Assembly: GCA_039961675.1 (NCBI GenBank)
Contig: JABRWC010000105.1
Location: 1-53,946, forward strand
Origin: JABRWC01 sp039961675
GTDB taxonomy: Bacteria > Planctomycetota > Phycisphaerae > UBA1845 > Fen-1342
DNA length: 53,946 bases
Direction: 5' to 3'
Of this stretch, positions 30,196 through 36,638 are shown in pieces. The position numbers and the translations under genes were made by a program. Each line of letters starts with the position of its first letter. Positions within the stretch are counted from its first letter, which is position 1. The notes under the pieces are model-generated. The model saw only the letters and a list, made by a program, of their open reading frames with translations, was not told the origin of the DNA and searched no databases.

Positions 30196-30268
30196 CCGTC
30201 ATTCCCGCGCAGGCGGAAATCCAGGCGGCGCCAACAGCGATGGATCCCAGCGTTCGCGGGGGTGACGG
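30196..30268. repeat. 73-bp palindromic element resembling dRS3/ATTCCC-type repeats
   Basis: The ends CCGTCATTCCCGCG and CGCGGGGGTGACGG pair with a small internal mismatch, and inner arms ATCCA and TGGAT pair again around a GC-rich centre. The ATTCCCGCGCAGGCGGAAAT segment is close to the ATTCCC-N8-GGGAAT form seen in dRS3-like repeats of many bacteria. It lies between the convergent trmB and Rid genes. Confidence 0.7.
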
Positions 30269-30307
30269 ACGTGGCGGGACTTGCGCTTGAAGTGCGAATT
30301 GCGAAGA

Positions 30308-30371
30308 GCGAAGAACGAATTGGAGCCCGTCAGCGGGCACATTCCGCAATTCGTCGCAATTCGTTCTTCGC
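30308..30371. repeat. Perfect 15-bp inverted repeat downstream of the Rid gene
   Basis: GCGAAGAACGAATTG (30308-30322) and its exact inverse (30357-30371) flank a 34-base centre. A related sequence, in the opposite orientation, forms the 3' tail of the coaB gene at 33568-33602. Confidence 0.7.
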
Positions 30372-30404
30372 ATTTCACATGGGGGTGCGCCGGTGGCCTT
30401 CCGC

Positions 30405-30800
30405 TTACCCCGCGGCTTGCACCACCGCCTCCACCTCGATCTCGACCAGCATCGCCGGATCGATCAGCGACCGCACCTCGACCATCGTCAGGCACGGCGG
30501 GTGCTCGGCGAACAGCGCGGCGTGCGCCCGACCGAACTCATCGCAGCGCGAAATTTCGGTCACGTACATGCGGCAGCGCACCACGTCGCGCAACCCGGCG
30601 CCAAGCTCACGCAGCGCGCGGTCGATGATCTCGTAGCAACGCCGCGCTTGAGCACACGCGTCGCCGGGAGCGAACACGCTTCCGTCGTCGGCGATCGGCG
30701 CCGTCCCGGTGGTGAACACCTGGTTCCCGGCGCGGATCGCACGGCAATAGCCGTAGCGTTTCTCCCACGGCGCCCCGCTGAACACGCGAATCCGATCCAT
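30405..30800 (-). CDS. Rid family (YjgF/YER057c/UK114) protein lacking the catalytic Arg
   Basis: A 131-residue protein of the RidA superfamily, which as trimers clear reactive enamine/imine intermediates released by PLP enzymes. The fold phrases are VFTTGTAPIADDG (28-40), ALRELGAGLRDVVRCRMYVTE (62-82) and the C-terminal VEIEVEAVV. The position of the substrate-binding arginine of E. coli RidA (Arg105 in P-A-R-S-C-V-E) is Leu here (PPCLTMVEV), so it may not be a classical imine deaminase and may belong to another Rid subfamily. The ATG at 30800 has no strong site upstream. It is transcribed away from the atpC-like gene. Confidence 0.88.
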   Translation of the reverse strand: MDRIRVFSGAPWEKRYGYCRAIRAGNQVFTTGTAPIADDGSVFAPGDACAQARRCYEIIDRALRELGAGLRDVVRCRMYVTEISRCDEFGRAHAALFAEHPPCLTMVEVRSLIDPAMLVEIEVEAVVQAAG

Positions 30801-30876
30801 GTGCTGCTCACCGTCGAGAACTGCGGTCCGCGCCGGCTTGACGCTGCGCCGGCCGCTCGGCTAGAAAGTGCAGTCT

Positions 30877-31251
30877 ATGGCGAAGAGCAGGCACGTACAC
30901 CTGGTGGTCATTACGCCGGAGCAGCAGGTTGTCGACGCCCACGCCGACTCCGTGGTCATCCCGGCCCATGACGGCGAGCTGGGCATCCTGCGCGACCGGG
31001 CCGCACTGATGTGCGAGCTGGGCGTCGGGCAACTGCGCTACACGGCCGGCGGGCAGACGAAACGGCTGTTCGTGGACGGCGGATTCGCGCAAGTGAATCG
31101 GAATGAGGTCTGCGTTCTGACCGAGCGGGCTTGTCCCCCGGAAGCGATCACGGACGCGATGATCTCCGACGCGCAGGCGGCTCCACGCGACGCCGAGGGC
31201 CGTGCGCCGCGCCGAGTGAGCACACTGCGGGCGCTGCGCGGCCAACGCTAG
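30877..31251 (+). CDS. atpC: ATP synthase epsilon subunit, with no other ATP synthase gene nearby
   Basis: A 124-residue protein whose first 85 residues match the N-terminal beta-sandwich of the F1 epsilon subunit: HVHLVVITPEQQVVDAHADS, VVIPAHDGELGILRDRAALM and RLFVDGGFAQVNRNEVCVL. Epsilon links the rotor to the c-ring and can inhibit ATP hydrolysis. The C-terminal inhibitory helix pair is short and Ala/Arg-rich (about 35 residues), so the autoinhibitory part may be weak. No other ATP synthase gene is in the window; canonical operons end with atpD-atpC. The ATG at 30877 is used; a GTG nine bases upstream is possible. Guanylate kinase follows 166 bp downstream. Confidence 0.85.
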   Translation: MAKSRHVHLVVITPEQQVVDAHADSVVIPAHDGELGILRDRAALMCELGVGQLRYTAGGQTKRLFVDGGFAQVNRNEVCVLTERACPPEAITDAMISDAQAAPRDAEGRAPRRVSTLRALRGQR

Positions 31252-31271
31252 CGTCGAGTTCTCCCAGGACG

Positions 31272-31308
31272 GTCATGCTGAGGCCGCGTACTGCGACCGA
31301 AGCATCTC
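31272..31308. repeat. Short intergenic repeat-like element
   Basis: A 37-base segment with GTCATGCTGAGGC at one end and GAAGCATCTC at the other, resembling a CATGCTGA...GAAGCATCTC element that I recall from other environmental bacteria. The ends can pair partly (TGCT/AGCA). Only one copy is in the window, so the assignment is weak. Confidence 0.3.
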
Positions 31309-31417
31309 ATTCACTGCCGTGTTCACGCAGCGTCACGGGGCGTTGTGGGCCAGGGATCGGACGCCTTCGGCGGGTTCTGGCGCACTCCCTAAAGGCCGGG
31401 CAAGCTCGCGAATTTCG

Positions 31418-31999
31418 ATGGGCACAGCGAAGACGGGCAGGCTGGTCGTCATCTCCGGTCCATCCGGGGCCGGCAAGACCTCGATCTGCAACGAGCTCCT
31501 GCGTCGGATTCCAAACTCGGTCTGGTCGGTCTCCGTCACCACACGCGCGCGACGGGGCGACGAGGTCGATGGGCGCGCATACCATTTCATCAGCATCGAG
31601 GAGTTCCGGCGGATGCTCGAAGCGGGCGAGTTGCTCGAGCACGCGGAATACCTGGGCCACTGGTACGGCACGCCGCGCCGGCCGGTCGAAGAGGCCGTTT
31701 CACGCGGGCAGGTCGTCATCATGGAGATCGACGTGCAGGGCGGTGCACAGGTCGCCGCCAAGGCGCCGGAATCCCTGCGGATCTTCATTCTGCCGCCTAC
31801 GATGGAGACGCTGCGGGCGAGGCTGGAGGGACGACGGACCGAATCCGAGGCGATCCAGGAGCGGCGGCTGCGCGAGGCCGACGGCGAGATCGCGTTCGCC
31901 CAGACCAGCGGACACTACCAGTACTTCATCACGAACGATATACTGCAAGATTCGGTGCGGCGAGTCCTGGACATCATCGAGGAGTCGATGCGGGCATGA
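31418..31999 (+). CDS. gmk: Guanylate kinase
   Basis: A 193-residue enzyme that phosphorylates GMP to GDP. The P-loop is VVISGPSGAGKTSICNELL (9-27). SVSVTTRARRGDEVDGRAYH and FISIEEFRRMLEAGELLEHA form the GMP-binding region, and VVIMEIDVQGGAQV the core strand with the Asp-Val-Gln-Gly motif. The ATG at 31418 is preferred over an upstream GTG-type extension because the family normally begins about ten residues before the P-loop. The stop overlaps the rpoZ start (ATGA). The order gmk-rpoZ-coaBC is a widely conserved bacterial gene cluster. Confidence 0.96.
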   Translation: MGTAKTGRLVVISGPSGAGKTSICNELLRRIPNSVWSVSVTTRARRGDEVDGRAYHFISIEEFRRMLEAGELLEHAEYLGHWYGTPRRPVEEAVSRGQVVIMEIDVQGGAQVAAKAPESLRIFILPPTMETLRARLEGRRTESEAIQERRLREADGEIAFAQTSGHYQYFITNDILQDSVRRVLDIIEESMRA

Positions 32000-32214
32000 T
32001 TGAACCACTGAAAAGCGATCAAATCATCAACAAGGTCGGGGGACGCTTTCGGCTGACGGCCCTGATCCAGAAGCGCCGCCTGGAGATTATGCAGGGCGCG
32101 CGGCCGCTGGTTGACACGACAGGGAAGACCGAGATCGAAGTGGTCATCGAGGAGATCCTCCAGGGCAAGGTGGGGATCGACTACGCCGCTTCCGGCATCA
32201 CGCCGCAGCGCTGA
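31996..32214 (+). CDS. rpoZ: RNA polymerase omega subunit
   Basis: A 72-residue small subunit that helps assemble the RNA polymerase beta-prime subunit. The conserved pattern is present: INKVGGRFRLTALIQKRRLE (11-30), QGARPLVD, then TEIEVVIEEILQGKVG. In proteobacteria the same region reads RF.L....KRARQ...G, so the match is clear. The start ATG overlaps the gmk stop by 4 bases, and the coaC gene begins about 70 bases downstream, so all are probably one operon. Confidence 0.92.
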   Translation: MIEPLKSDQIINKVGGRFRLTALIQKRRLEIMQGARPLVDTTGKTEIEVVIEEILQGKVGIDYAASGITPQR

Positions 32215-32286
32215 TTGCTCCCCCGGCGCCGCGGCAGGCTCCGGTCCCGGCGAAACTGGCCAACCCCAACGGAACGGTCCGGCCGC

Positions 32287-32877
32287 ATGAACCCGTCCAC
32301 TCCCTCAGCTCCGCCGCCGCTTGAGGGTTACGAGCTGCTGGTGTGCGTGACCGGCGGAATCGCCGCGTTCAAGGTCGCCGCGCTGGTCTCCACGCTGGTT
32401 CAGCAGGGTTGCGGAGTGCGCGTGGCAATGACGCGCGCCGCAAGCCGGTTCGTTGGGCCGGTGACGTTCCAGGCGCTGAGCGGGCGGCCCGTGCAGACCA
32501 GCCTGTGGCGCAGCGAGGGCGACATCCCGCACTTGCGGCTGACCGAGGTGGCGGACCTGGCGCTGGTCGCGCCGGCGACCGCGAACACGATCGGCAAGCT
32601 CGCCGGCGGCCTGGCGGATGACCTCGTCGGCTCGCTGCTGCTCGGGGCGGCGTGCCCGGTGATGCTCGCACCCGCGATGAACGAACGCATGTGGGCGCAC
32701 CCCGCCGTGCAGCGCAACGTGGCGTTCCTCCGCGAACAGGGCTTCCTGTTCGTCGGCCCGGAGGAAGGTTGGCAGGCGTGCCGGGCGGTCGGCCCCGGCC
32801 GCATGAGCGAGCCGGAAACGATTCTTCAGGCGATTCGTGAACACCTCCTGGTGCGGCCGCCGCGCAGCGCGGGATAG
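32287..32877 (+). CDS. coaC: Phosphopantothenoylcysteine decarboxylase (CoaC, separate protein)
   Basis: A 196-residue flavoprotein that decarboxylates 4'-phosphopantothenoylcysteine during coenzyme A synthesis. The flavin-binding start ELLVCVTGGIAAFKVAALVS is present, with RFVGPVTFQALSGRPV, VAPATANTIGKLAGGLADD and the PAMNERMWAHPAVQRNV signature (Pro-Xaa-Met-Asn). Usually this domain is fused to the ligase CoaB; here it ends with its own stop and the ligase gene follows 38 bp later as a separate protein. The ATG at 32287 is chosen since upstream codons encode only Arg-rich sequence. Confidence 0.92.
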   Translation: MNPSTPSAPPPLEGYELLVCVTGGIAAFKVAALVSTLVQQGCGVRVAMTRAASRFVGPVTFQALSGRPVQTSLWRSEGDIPHLRLTEVADLALVAPATANTIGKLAGGLADDLVGSLLLGAACPVMLAPAMNERMWAHPAVQRNVAFLREQGFLFVGPEEGWQACRAVGPGRMSEPETILQAIREHLLVRPPRSAG

Positions 32878-32915
32878 CGCCGGCGTGCGGCTCGCCCCTC
32901 GGCGGATTCAACCCG

Positions 32916-33629
32916 ATGCGGCAACGACGGCTGCGCATCCTCGTCACCGCCGGCCCCACCCGCGAGTACCTCGACCGCGTCCGCTACCTTTCGAACGAAT
33001 CATCGGGACGGATGGGCTTCGCCCTCGCCGCGGCGGCATTGCAGCGCGGACACCACGTGACGCTGATCCACGGCCCGGTGGCGCTACGACCGCCGCGCGG
33101 CGCGCGGTGCGTGCCGGTGGTGTCGGCCAGGGAGATGCTCGCGGCGTGCGAACAGGAATGGCCGGCGCACGATGTGCTCATCATGGCGGCCGCCGTCGCG
33201 GACTACACTCCGCTGGTGCGGTTTGCGTTCAAACGGAAGAAGGCCGCGGAGCCGGTCAGCGTCCGGCTGGTGCCCACCGTGGATATTCTGTCCCGCCTCT
33301 CGGCATCGCGCACCGCGGGGCAGGTCGTGATCGGCTTCGCGCTCGAAGACCGCGCGCCGCGGCGACGCGCGCGGGAGAAGCTGCGCCGCAAACGGCTCGA
33401 CGCGATCATCCTGAACCCGCCCAGCGCGATGTCGGCGCCGACGGCCACGATCGAGTTGCTGGTTCCCGGCGCCGGATGGCGGACGTTTTCGGGGACCAAG
33501 CTCGCGACGGCACGCCAGTTGCTTCGCGCGATCGAGCCGATTGCGGAACCGGCGTTGCGGGACGCGTCAACTCATTCTTCGCGATTCGCAACTCGAACGT
33601 CCAAAGCGACCGCGCGCGATTCGCGTTGA
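32916..33629 (+). CDS. coaB: Phosphopantothenate-cysteine ligase (CoaB, separate protein)
   Basis: A 237-residue enzyme joining phosphopantothenate and cysteine in CoA synthesis. It shows the CoaB hallmark LRILVTAGPTREYLDRVRYL, followed by NESSGRMGFALAAAALQRGH, MAAAVADYTP and the KRKKAAEPVSVRLVPTVDIL region. A later GFALED phrase and LNPPSAM fit the bacterial ligases. The last 25 residues (THSSRFATRTSKATARDS) are not conserved family sequence; the DNA encoding them (33568-33602) resembles the repeat at 30288-30322, suggesting that the natural end has been replaced or lengthened by a repeat. coaC lies just upstream. Confidence 0.9.
   Translation: MRQRRLRILVTAGPTREYLDRVRYLSNESSGRMGFALAAAALQRGHHVTLIHGPVALRPPRGARCVPVVSAREMLAACEQEWPAHDVLIMAAAVADYTPLVRFAFKRKKAAEPVSVRLVPTVDILSRLSASRTAGQVVIGFALEDRAPRRRAREKLRRKRLDAIILNPPSAMSAPTATIELLVPGAGWRTFSGTKLATARQLLRAIEPIAEPALRDASTHSSRFATRTSKATARDSR
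33568..33602. repeat. Repeat-like sequence inside the 3' end of coaB
   Basis: These 35 bases match the reverse complement of 30288-30322 at 27 of 35 positions, sharing TTCTTCGC and TTCGCAA blocks. They encode the non-conserved tail of CoaB. Confidence 0.5.
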
Positions 33630-33799
33630 CCACTCTGGACACCGTCGCGGCTCGGCCCGGCCAGGCCACGGCGCGGGCGAAACGAGCGCAGCTCGGATAT
33701 GAGCCGTGCGCGTGAGCAAGCGGAGATCGTCGCGAAGGCGGCGATGGCCGGGGGCGCAGAGCGGGACGTCGCGCGCTCCCGCTTCCTGACGGTCAGGGC

Positions 33800-35914
33800 C
33801 TAGCCGCCCGTCGCCAGCGCAGCCCGCAGCCCCGGAATCTGTTCGGCGCCGACCGGAACGCGGATGCTCGACCCGCGGAAATCGTCGCCAACCGGCTCGA
33901 CGCGCCCCCCGAGATGCTGCGCCAGGAACGCCTCCGCCACCGCGTAGAACGAGGCGCGGTTCTCCGGCCGGGCGAAGCCGTGCCCTTCATCCGGATACAG
34001 AACGTACGTAACCGGAATCTGCTTGTCCTGCATCACCTTCACGATCTGGTCCGATTCCGCCTGCTTTACACGCGGGTCGTTCGCGCCCTGCCCGATCAGC
34101 AGCGGCCGCCGAATGTTCTGCACGTGGCTGATCGGCGAGCGCGACAGCAGGAACTTCCGCCCGTCGTCCGTGCGATGGTCCCCGATGCGCTGCGTGAACA
34201 TCTCGATCATCGGCGTCCAGTACGGCGGGATCGACTCCAGCAGTGTCACCAGGCTCGACGGACCGACGATGTCCACGCCGCAGGCGAACACATCCGGCGT
34301 GAACGTCAGGCCCGCGAGCGTGGCGTAGCCGCCGTAGCTTCCGCCCATGATCGCGATCCGCTTGGGGTCTGCGATCTTTTCGCGCGTGGCCCACTCGACC
34401 GCGTCCAGCAGGTCTTCGTGCATCTTCTCGCCCCATTCGCGGTCGCCGGCGTTGGTGAAGTTCTTCCCGAATCCCGTCGAGCCGCGGAAGTTCACGCTCA
34501 GCACGGCGTACCCACGATTGGCGAGCCACTGATGATTCGCACTGTAGCCCCATTCATCACGCGCCCATGGCCCGCCGTGCACGAACAGCACCATCGGCAG
34601 CGGCCGGTCCGGCCGGGCGTCGCCGTCAGGGTCGCTGGCAAGCGGCAGCGTCAGGTAGCTCACGAGCGTCAGGCCGTCGCGCGAGGCGGGCAACACCACG
34701 TGCATCGGCGCCAGCGGCGCTTTCTCCAGCGCGGCGTTGTTGGTGAAGAGCAGCTCCGCGTTGCCCCGGTCGCGGTCGTAACGAACGTAGCGCACGGGGC
34801 CGTTGTCGATCGCATAGGCGACGATCCACTGCCGGTCGTCGAGTGTGCGGCTTACGACGGAAAGATCGCCCGGGCTGACGGACGCCAGGTAGTCGAAGTC
34901 CTTCTGAATCGACTCGTCCAGCACGCGCCAGCACGCGCGGTCGTAATTGAACTGCACCGCCTGGACGCGGCGTTCGACCGGATGCATCAGCGTCCCCACC
35001 GCATCCGTTCGCGAATCCTCCGCCAGAATCCGGGCCGCGCCGGCCTTGAGGTCGAACGCCATCAGCGCCGCTGTGTTGCGCCCGCGACTGTCGAGCATAT
35101 AAAGCGTGTCGCCCGCGCGGTCGAAGCCGACCGGCGACGTGGTCAGGCTATCGGCCGGCGGAATCTCCGCGAACGGCTTCCACTCCTGACCGTCGCGCTG
35201 AAGCAGCGCCTGCCCGCCGTTCGTGGTGACCTTGAGGCCGAAGCGCAGCGCGAATGACGAGTCCGTCAGGTAGCCCAGGAAACCCTCGTGGTTAACGGCG
35301 ACAGGCTTCATTTCGCCCGTGAGAATGTTCACGCGGAAGATGTCGTGGAGCTTCGGGTCGCGCCGGTTCAGCGCCACGAGCACCTCGTTTGGATACTGCT
35401 CGCTGATCTCCTGCACGCGGGCCTGCACGTTCTCGTACGGCGTCAGGTCACGGATTTCGCCCGTGTTCACGTCAGCGCAGAAAATCCGCCAGTTCTCGTC
35501 ACCGCCCTTGTCCTGGCGATAAAGGATGTGCTCGCCGCTGTACGCCCAGAAGTACGTGCGAATCCCACGCTGGGTCTCCTTCGTCAGCGGCTTGGCGTCC
35601 GCCGGACGATCGCTCGGAGCCACCCAGACGTTCAGCACGCCCTCCGCCGGAGCCAGGAACGCCAGCCGCGTGCCGTCCTTGTTGAGCTGCGGCGAAGCAC
35701 GGTCCGGATTGCCGAACAGCACGCTTCTCGGGATCAACTCCGGGTCTTCCGCCTGGACGGCGTTGTTCGCCAGACACACAAGCGCCGCTGCGAGCAGGCG
35801 AAGCGAACGGAACGGCGTCCGGCGTGCGTGGCCCGAACGCAACTTCAGTGGCGCTCCGGCCGCTGCCAGCGAATAGCGACGAACGCGGGACTCATCCAAA
35901 ACGGTGCCAGACAT
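33800..35914 (-). CDS. S9 family (prolyl oligopeptidase-like) peptidase, exported
   Basis: A 704-residue serine peptidase. A signal peptide (RSLRLLAAALVCLANNAVQA) ends near residue 56. A beta-propeller follows, with repeated phrases such as RASPQLNKDGTRLAFLAPAE. The C-terminal alpha/beta-hydrolase domain carries the catalytic triad: Ser in IMGGSYGGYATLAGL, Asp in GQGANDPRVKQAES and His in DEGHGFARPENR. The oxyanion region MVLFVHGGPWARDEWGY is typical of the S9C/dipeptidyl peptidase-like subgroup. The ATG at 35914 has GGGAG six bases upstream. It probably degrades peptides in the periplasm; the exact specificity is unknown. It is convergent with coaB. Confidence 0.92.
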   Translation of the reverse strand: MSGTVLDESRVRRYSLAAAGAPLKLRSGHARRTPFRSLRLLAAALVCLANNAVQAEDPELIPRSVLFGNPDRASPQLNKDGTRLAFLAPAEGVLNVWVAPSDRPADAKPLTKETQRGIRTYFWAYSGEHILYRQDKGGDENWRIFCADVNTGEIRDLTPYENVQARVQEISEQYPNEVLVALNRRDPKLHDIFRVNILTGEMKPVAVNHEGFLGYLTDSSFALRFGLKVTTNGGQALLQRDGQEWKPFAEIPPADSLTTSPVGFDRAGDTLYMLDSRGRNTAALMAFDLKAGAARILAEDSRTDAVGTLMHPVERRVQAVQFNYDRACWRVLDESIQKDFDYLASVSPGDLSVVSRTLDDRQWIVAYAIDNGPVRYVRYDRDRGNAELLFTNNAALEKAPLAPMHVVLPASRDGLTLVSYLTLPLASDPDGDARPDRPLPMVLFVHGGPWARDEWGYSANHQWLANRGYAVLSVNFRGSTGFGKNFTNAGDREWGEKMHEDLLDAVEWATREKIADPKRIAIMGGSYGGYATLAGLTFTPDVFACGVDIVGPSSLVTLLESIPPYWTPMIEMFTQRIGDHRTDDGRKFLLSRSPISHVQNIRRPLLIGQGANDPRVKQAESDQIVKVMQDKQIPVTYVLYPDEGHGFARPENRASFYAVAEAFLAQHLGGRVEPVGDDFRGSSIRVPVGAEQIPGLRAALATGG

Positions 35915-36056
35915 CACGCTCTCCCACCAGTGCATACCGTTGCGCGCTGCGGGCTGGCTACGGTGCGCCAGACAAGACGAAGCGAGCATGCTATGTGGTT
36001 CGGGAAATCCCGACAAACGCCGACCGGTGCCGGGTACTGGTACAGCCTGGTTCGGA

Positions 36057-36084
36057 CCGAGCCGCGGCCGTCAGGGAGCAGGGG
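36057..36084 (+). repeat. Dispersed repeat, copy 1 (CCGAGCCGCG family)
   Basis: This 28-base copy begins CCGAGCCGCGGCCGTCAGGG. Three related copies occur at 41093-41119, 41162-41188 and, inverted, 42061-42084. Approximate consensus: CCGAGCCGCGaCCGTaAGGG followed by AGCGGGG. Confidence 0.6.
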
Positions 36085-36460
36085 TTGGCGAAGTCTACGC
36101 CCGCGTGCCCCGGTCCCCCTGAGGTCGCAGCTCGAATCGAAACGGACCCACACCTCATGCCTCGGGTCCGCCTTGACGCCGGCGGCTTGACGCGCCTGGC
36201 TGGGTGCGCCGGCCGCGGCGCAGCTTGTCGGACCAAGCGTGCATAGACCGACCGATCGAGTTCGACGCCGATTCGGGAACCGCCCCGCGTGCCGTTGCTG
36301 CGCCGTGTTCTCGCAAACTGCGTGAAATCGCGCACCGGGGTGCGCGAAATGCCCCAACTTCCGGCCGCCAGTCCGCGGCGAAACCGCGTTTTCGTACCCG
36401 GAAACGGCATTCGCGCTCTGGCACGCGAATGGCTAAGGGAATGTCTCAGTGACACGCACG

Positions 36461-36545
36461 GGGAGCAGGCAACAAACGACGACCCCCTTCCCTTCGGCCC
36501 GAACACCCCGGTCGTCGGTGGCCTGCTCCCTCCTCCTTTTTATTC
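36461..36545 (+). terminator. Strong two-stage hairpin followed by a T-run
   Basis: Outer arms GGGAGCAGGC (36461-36470) and GCCTGCTCCC (36521-36530) pair perfectly. Inner arms CGACGACC (36477-36484) and GGTCGTCG (36510-36517) also pair perfectly. A pyrimidine stretch with five T (36537-36541) follows. The shape is that of an intrinsic terminator on the plus strand, but no plus-strand gene lies upstream within 2.8 kb, so it would end a non-coding transcript or be a palindromic repeat. Confidence 0.5.
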
Positions 36546-36596
36546 TGAACTGATCGAAAACCGGCACGGTCTCGCGGCGGCTTTCCGTCACACAGC

Positions 36597-36630
36597 TTGT
36601 CCTTGTCCTGGCTTCGCTACGCGCGATAAT
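36597..36630 (+). promoter_or_regulatory. Candidate promoter of a leaderless amidohydrolase mRNA
   Basis: Two overlapping choices for -35, TTGTCC at 36597-36602 and 36603-36608, precede GATAAT at 36625-36630. The second gives a 16-base spacer. The predicted start of transcription, about 36637, is within two bases of the ATG at 36639, and no ribosome-binding site is visible. Confidence 0.45.
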
Positions 36631-36638
36631 GCCGCCCG

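Larger units (their letters stand above)
35915..36638. other. 724-bp gene-free divergent region with repeats and hairpins
   Basis: No credible protein frame is seen between the S9 peptidase and the amidohydrolase. The region holds one copy of the CCGAGCCGCG repeat (36057-36084), an 8-bp hairpin CATTCGCG/CGCGAATG (36408-36431), a large two-stage hairpin followed by T residues (36461-36545), and the amidohydrolase promoter. A small RNA ending at the hairpin is possible. Confidence 0.55.
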
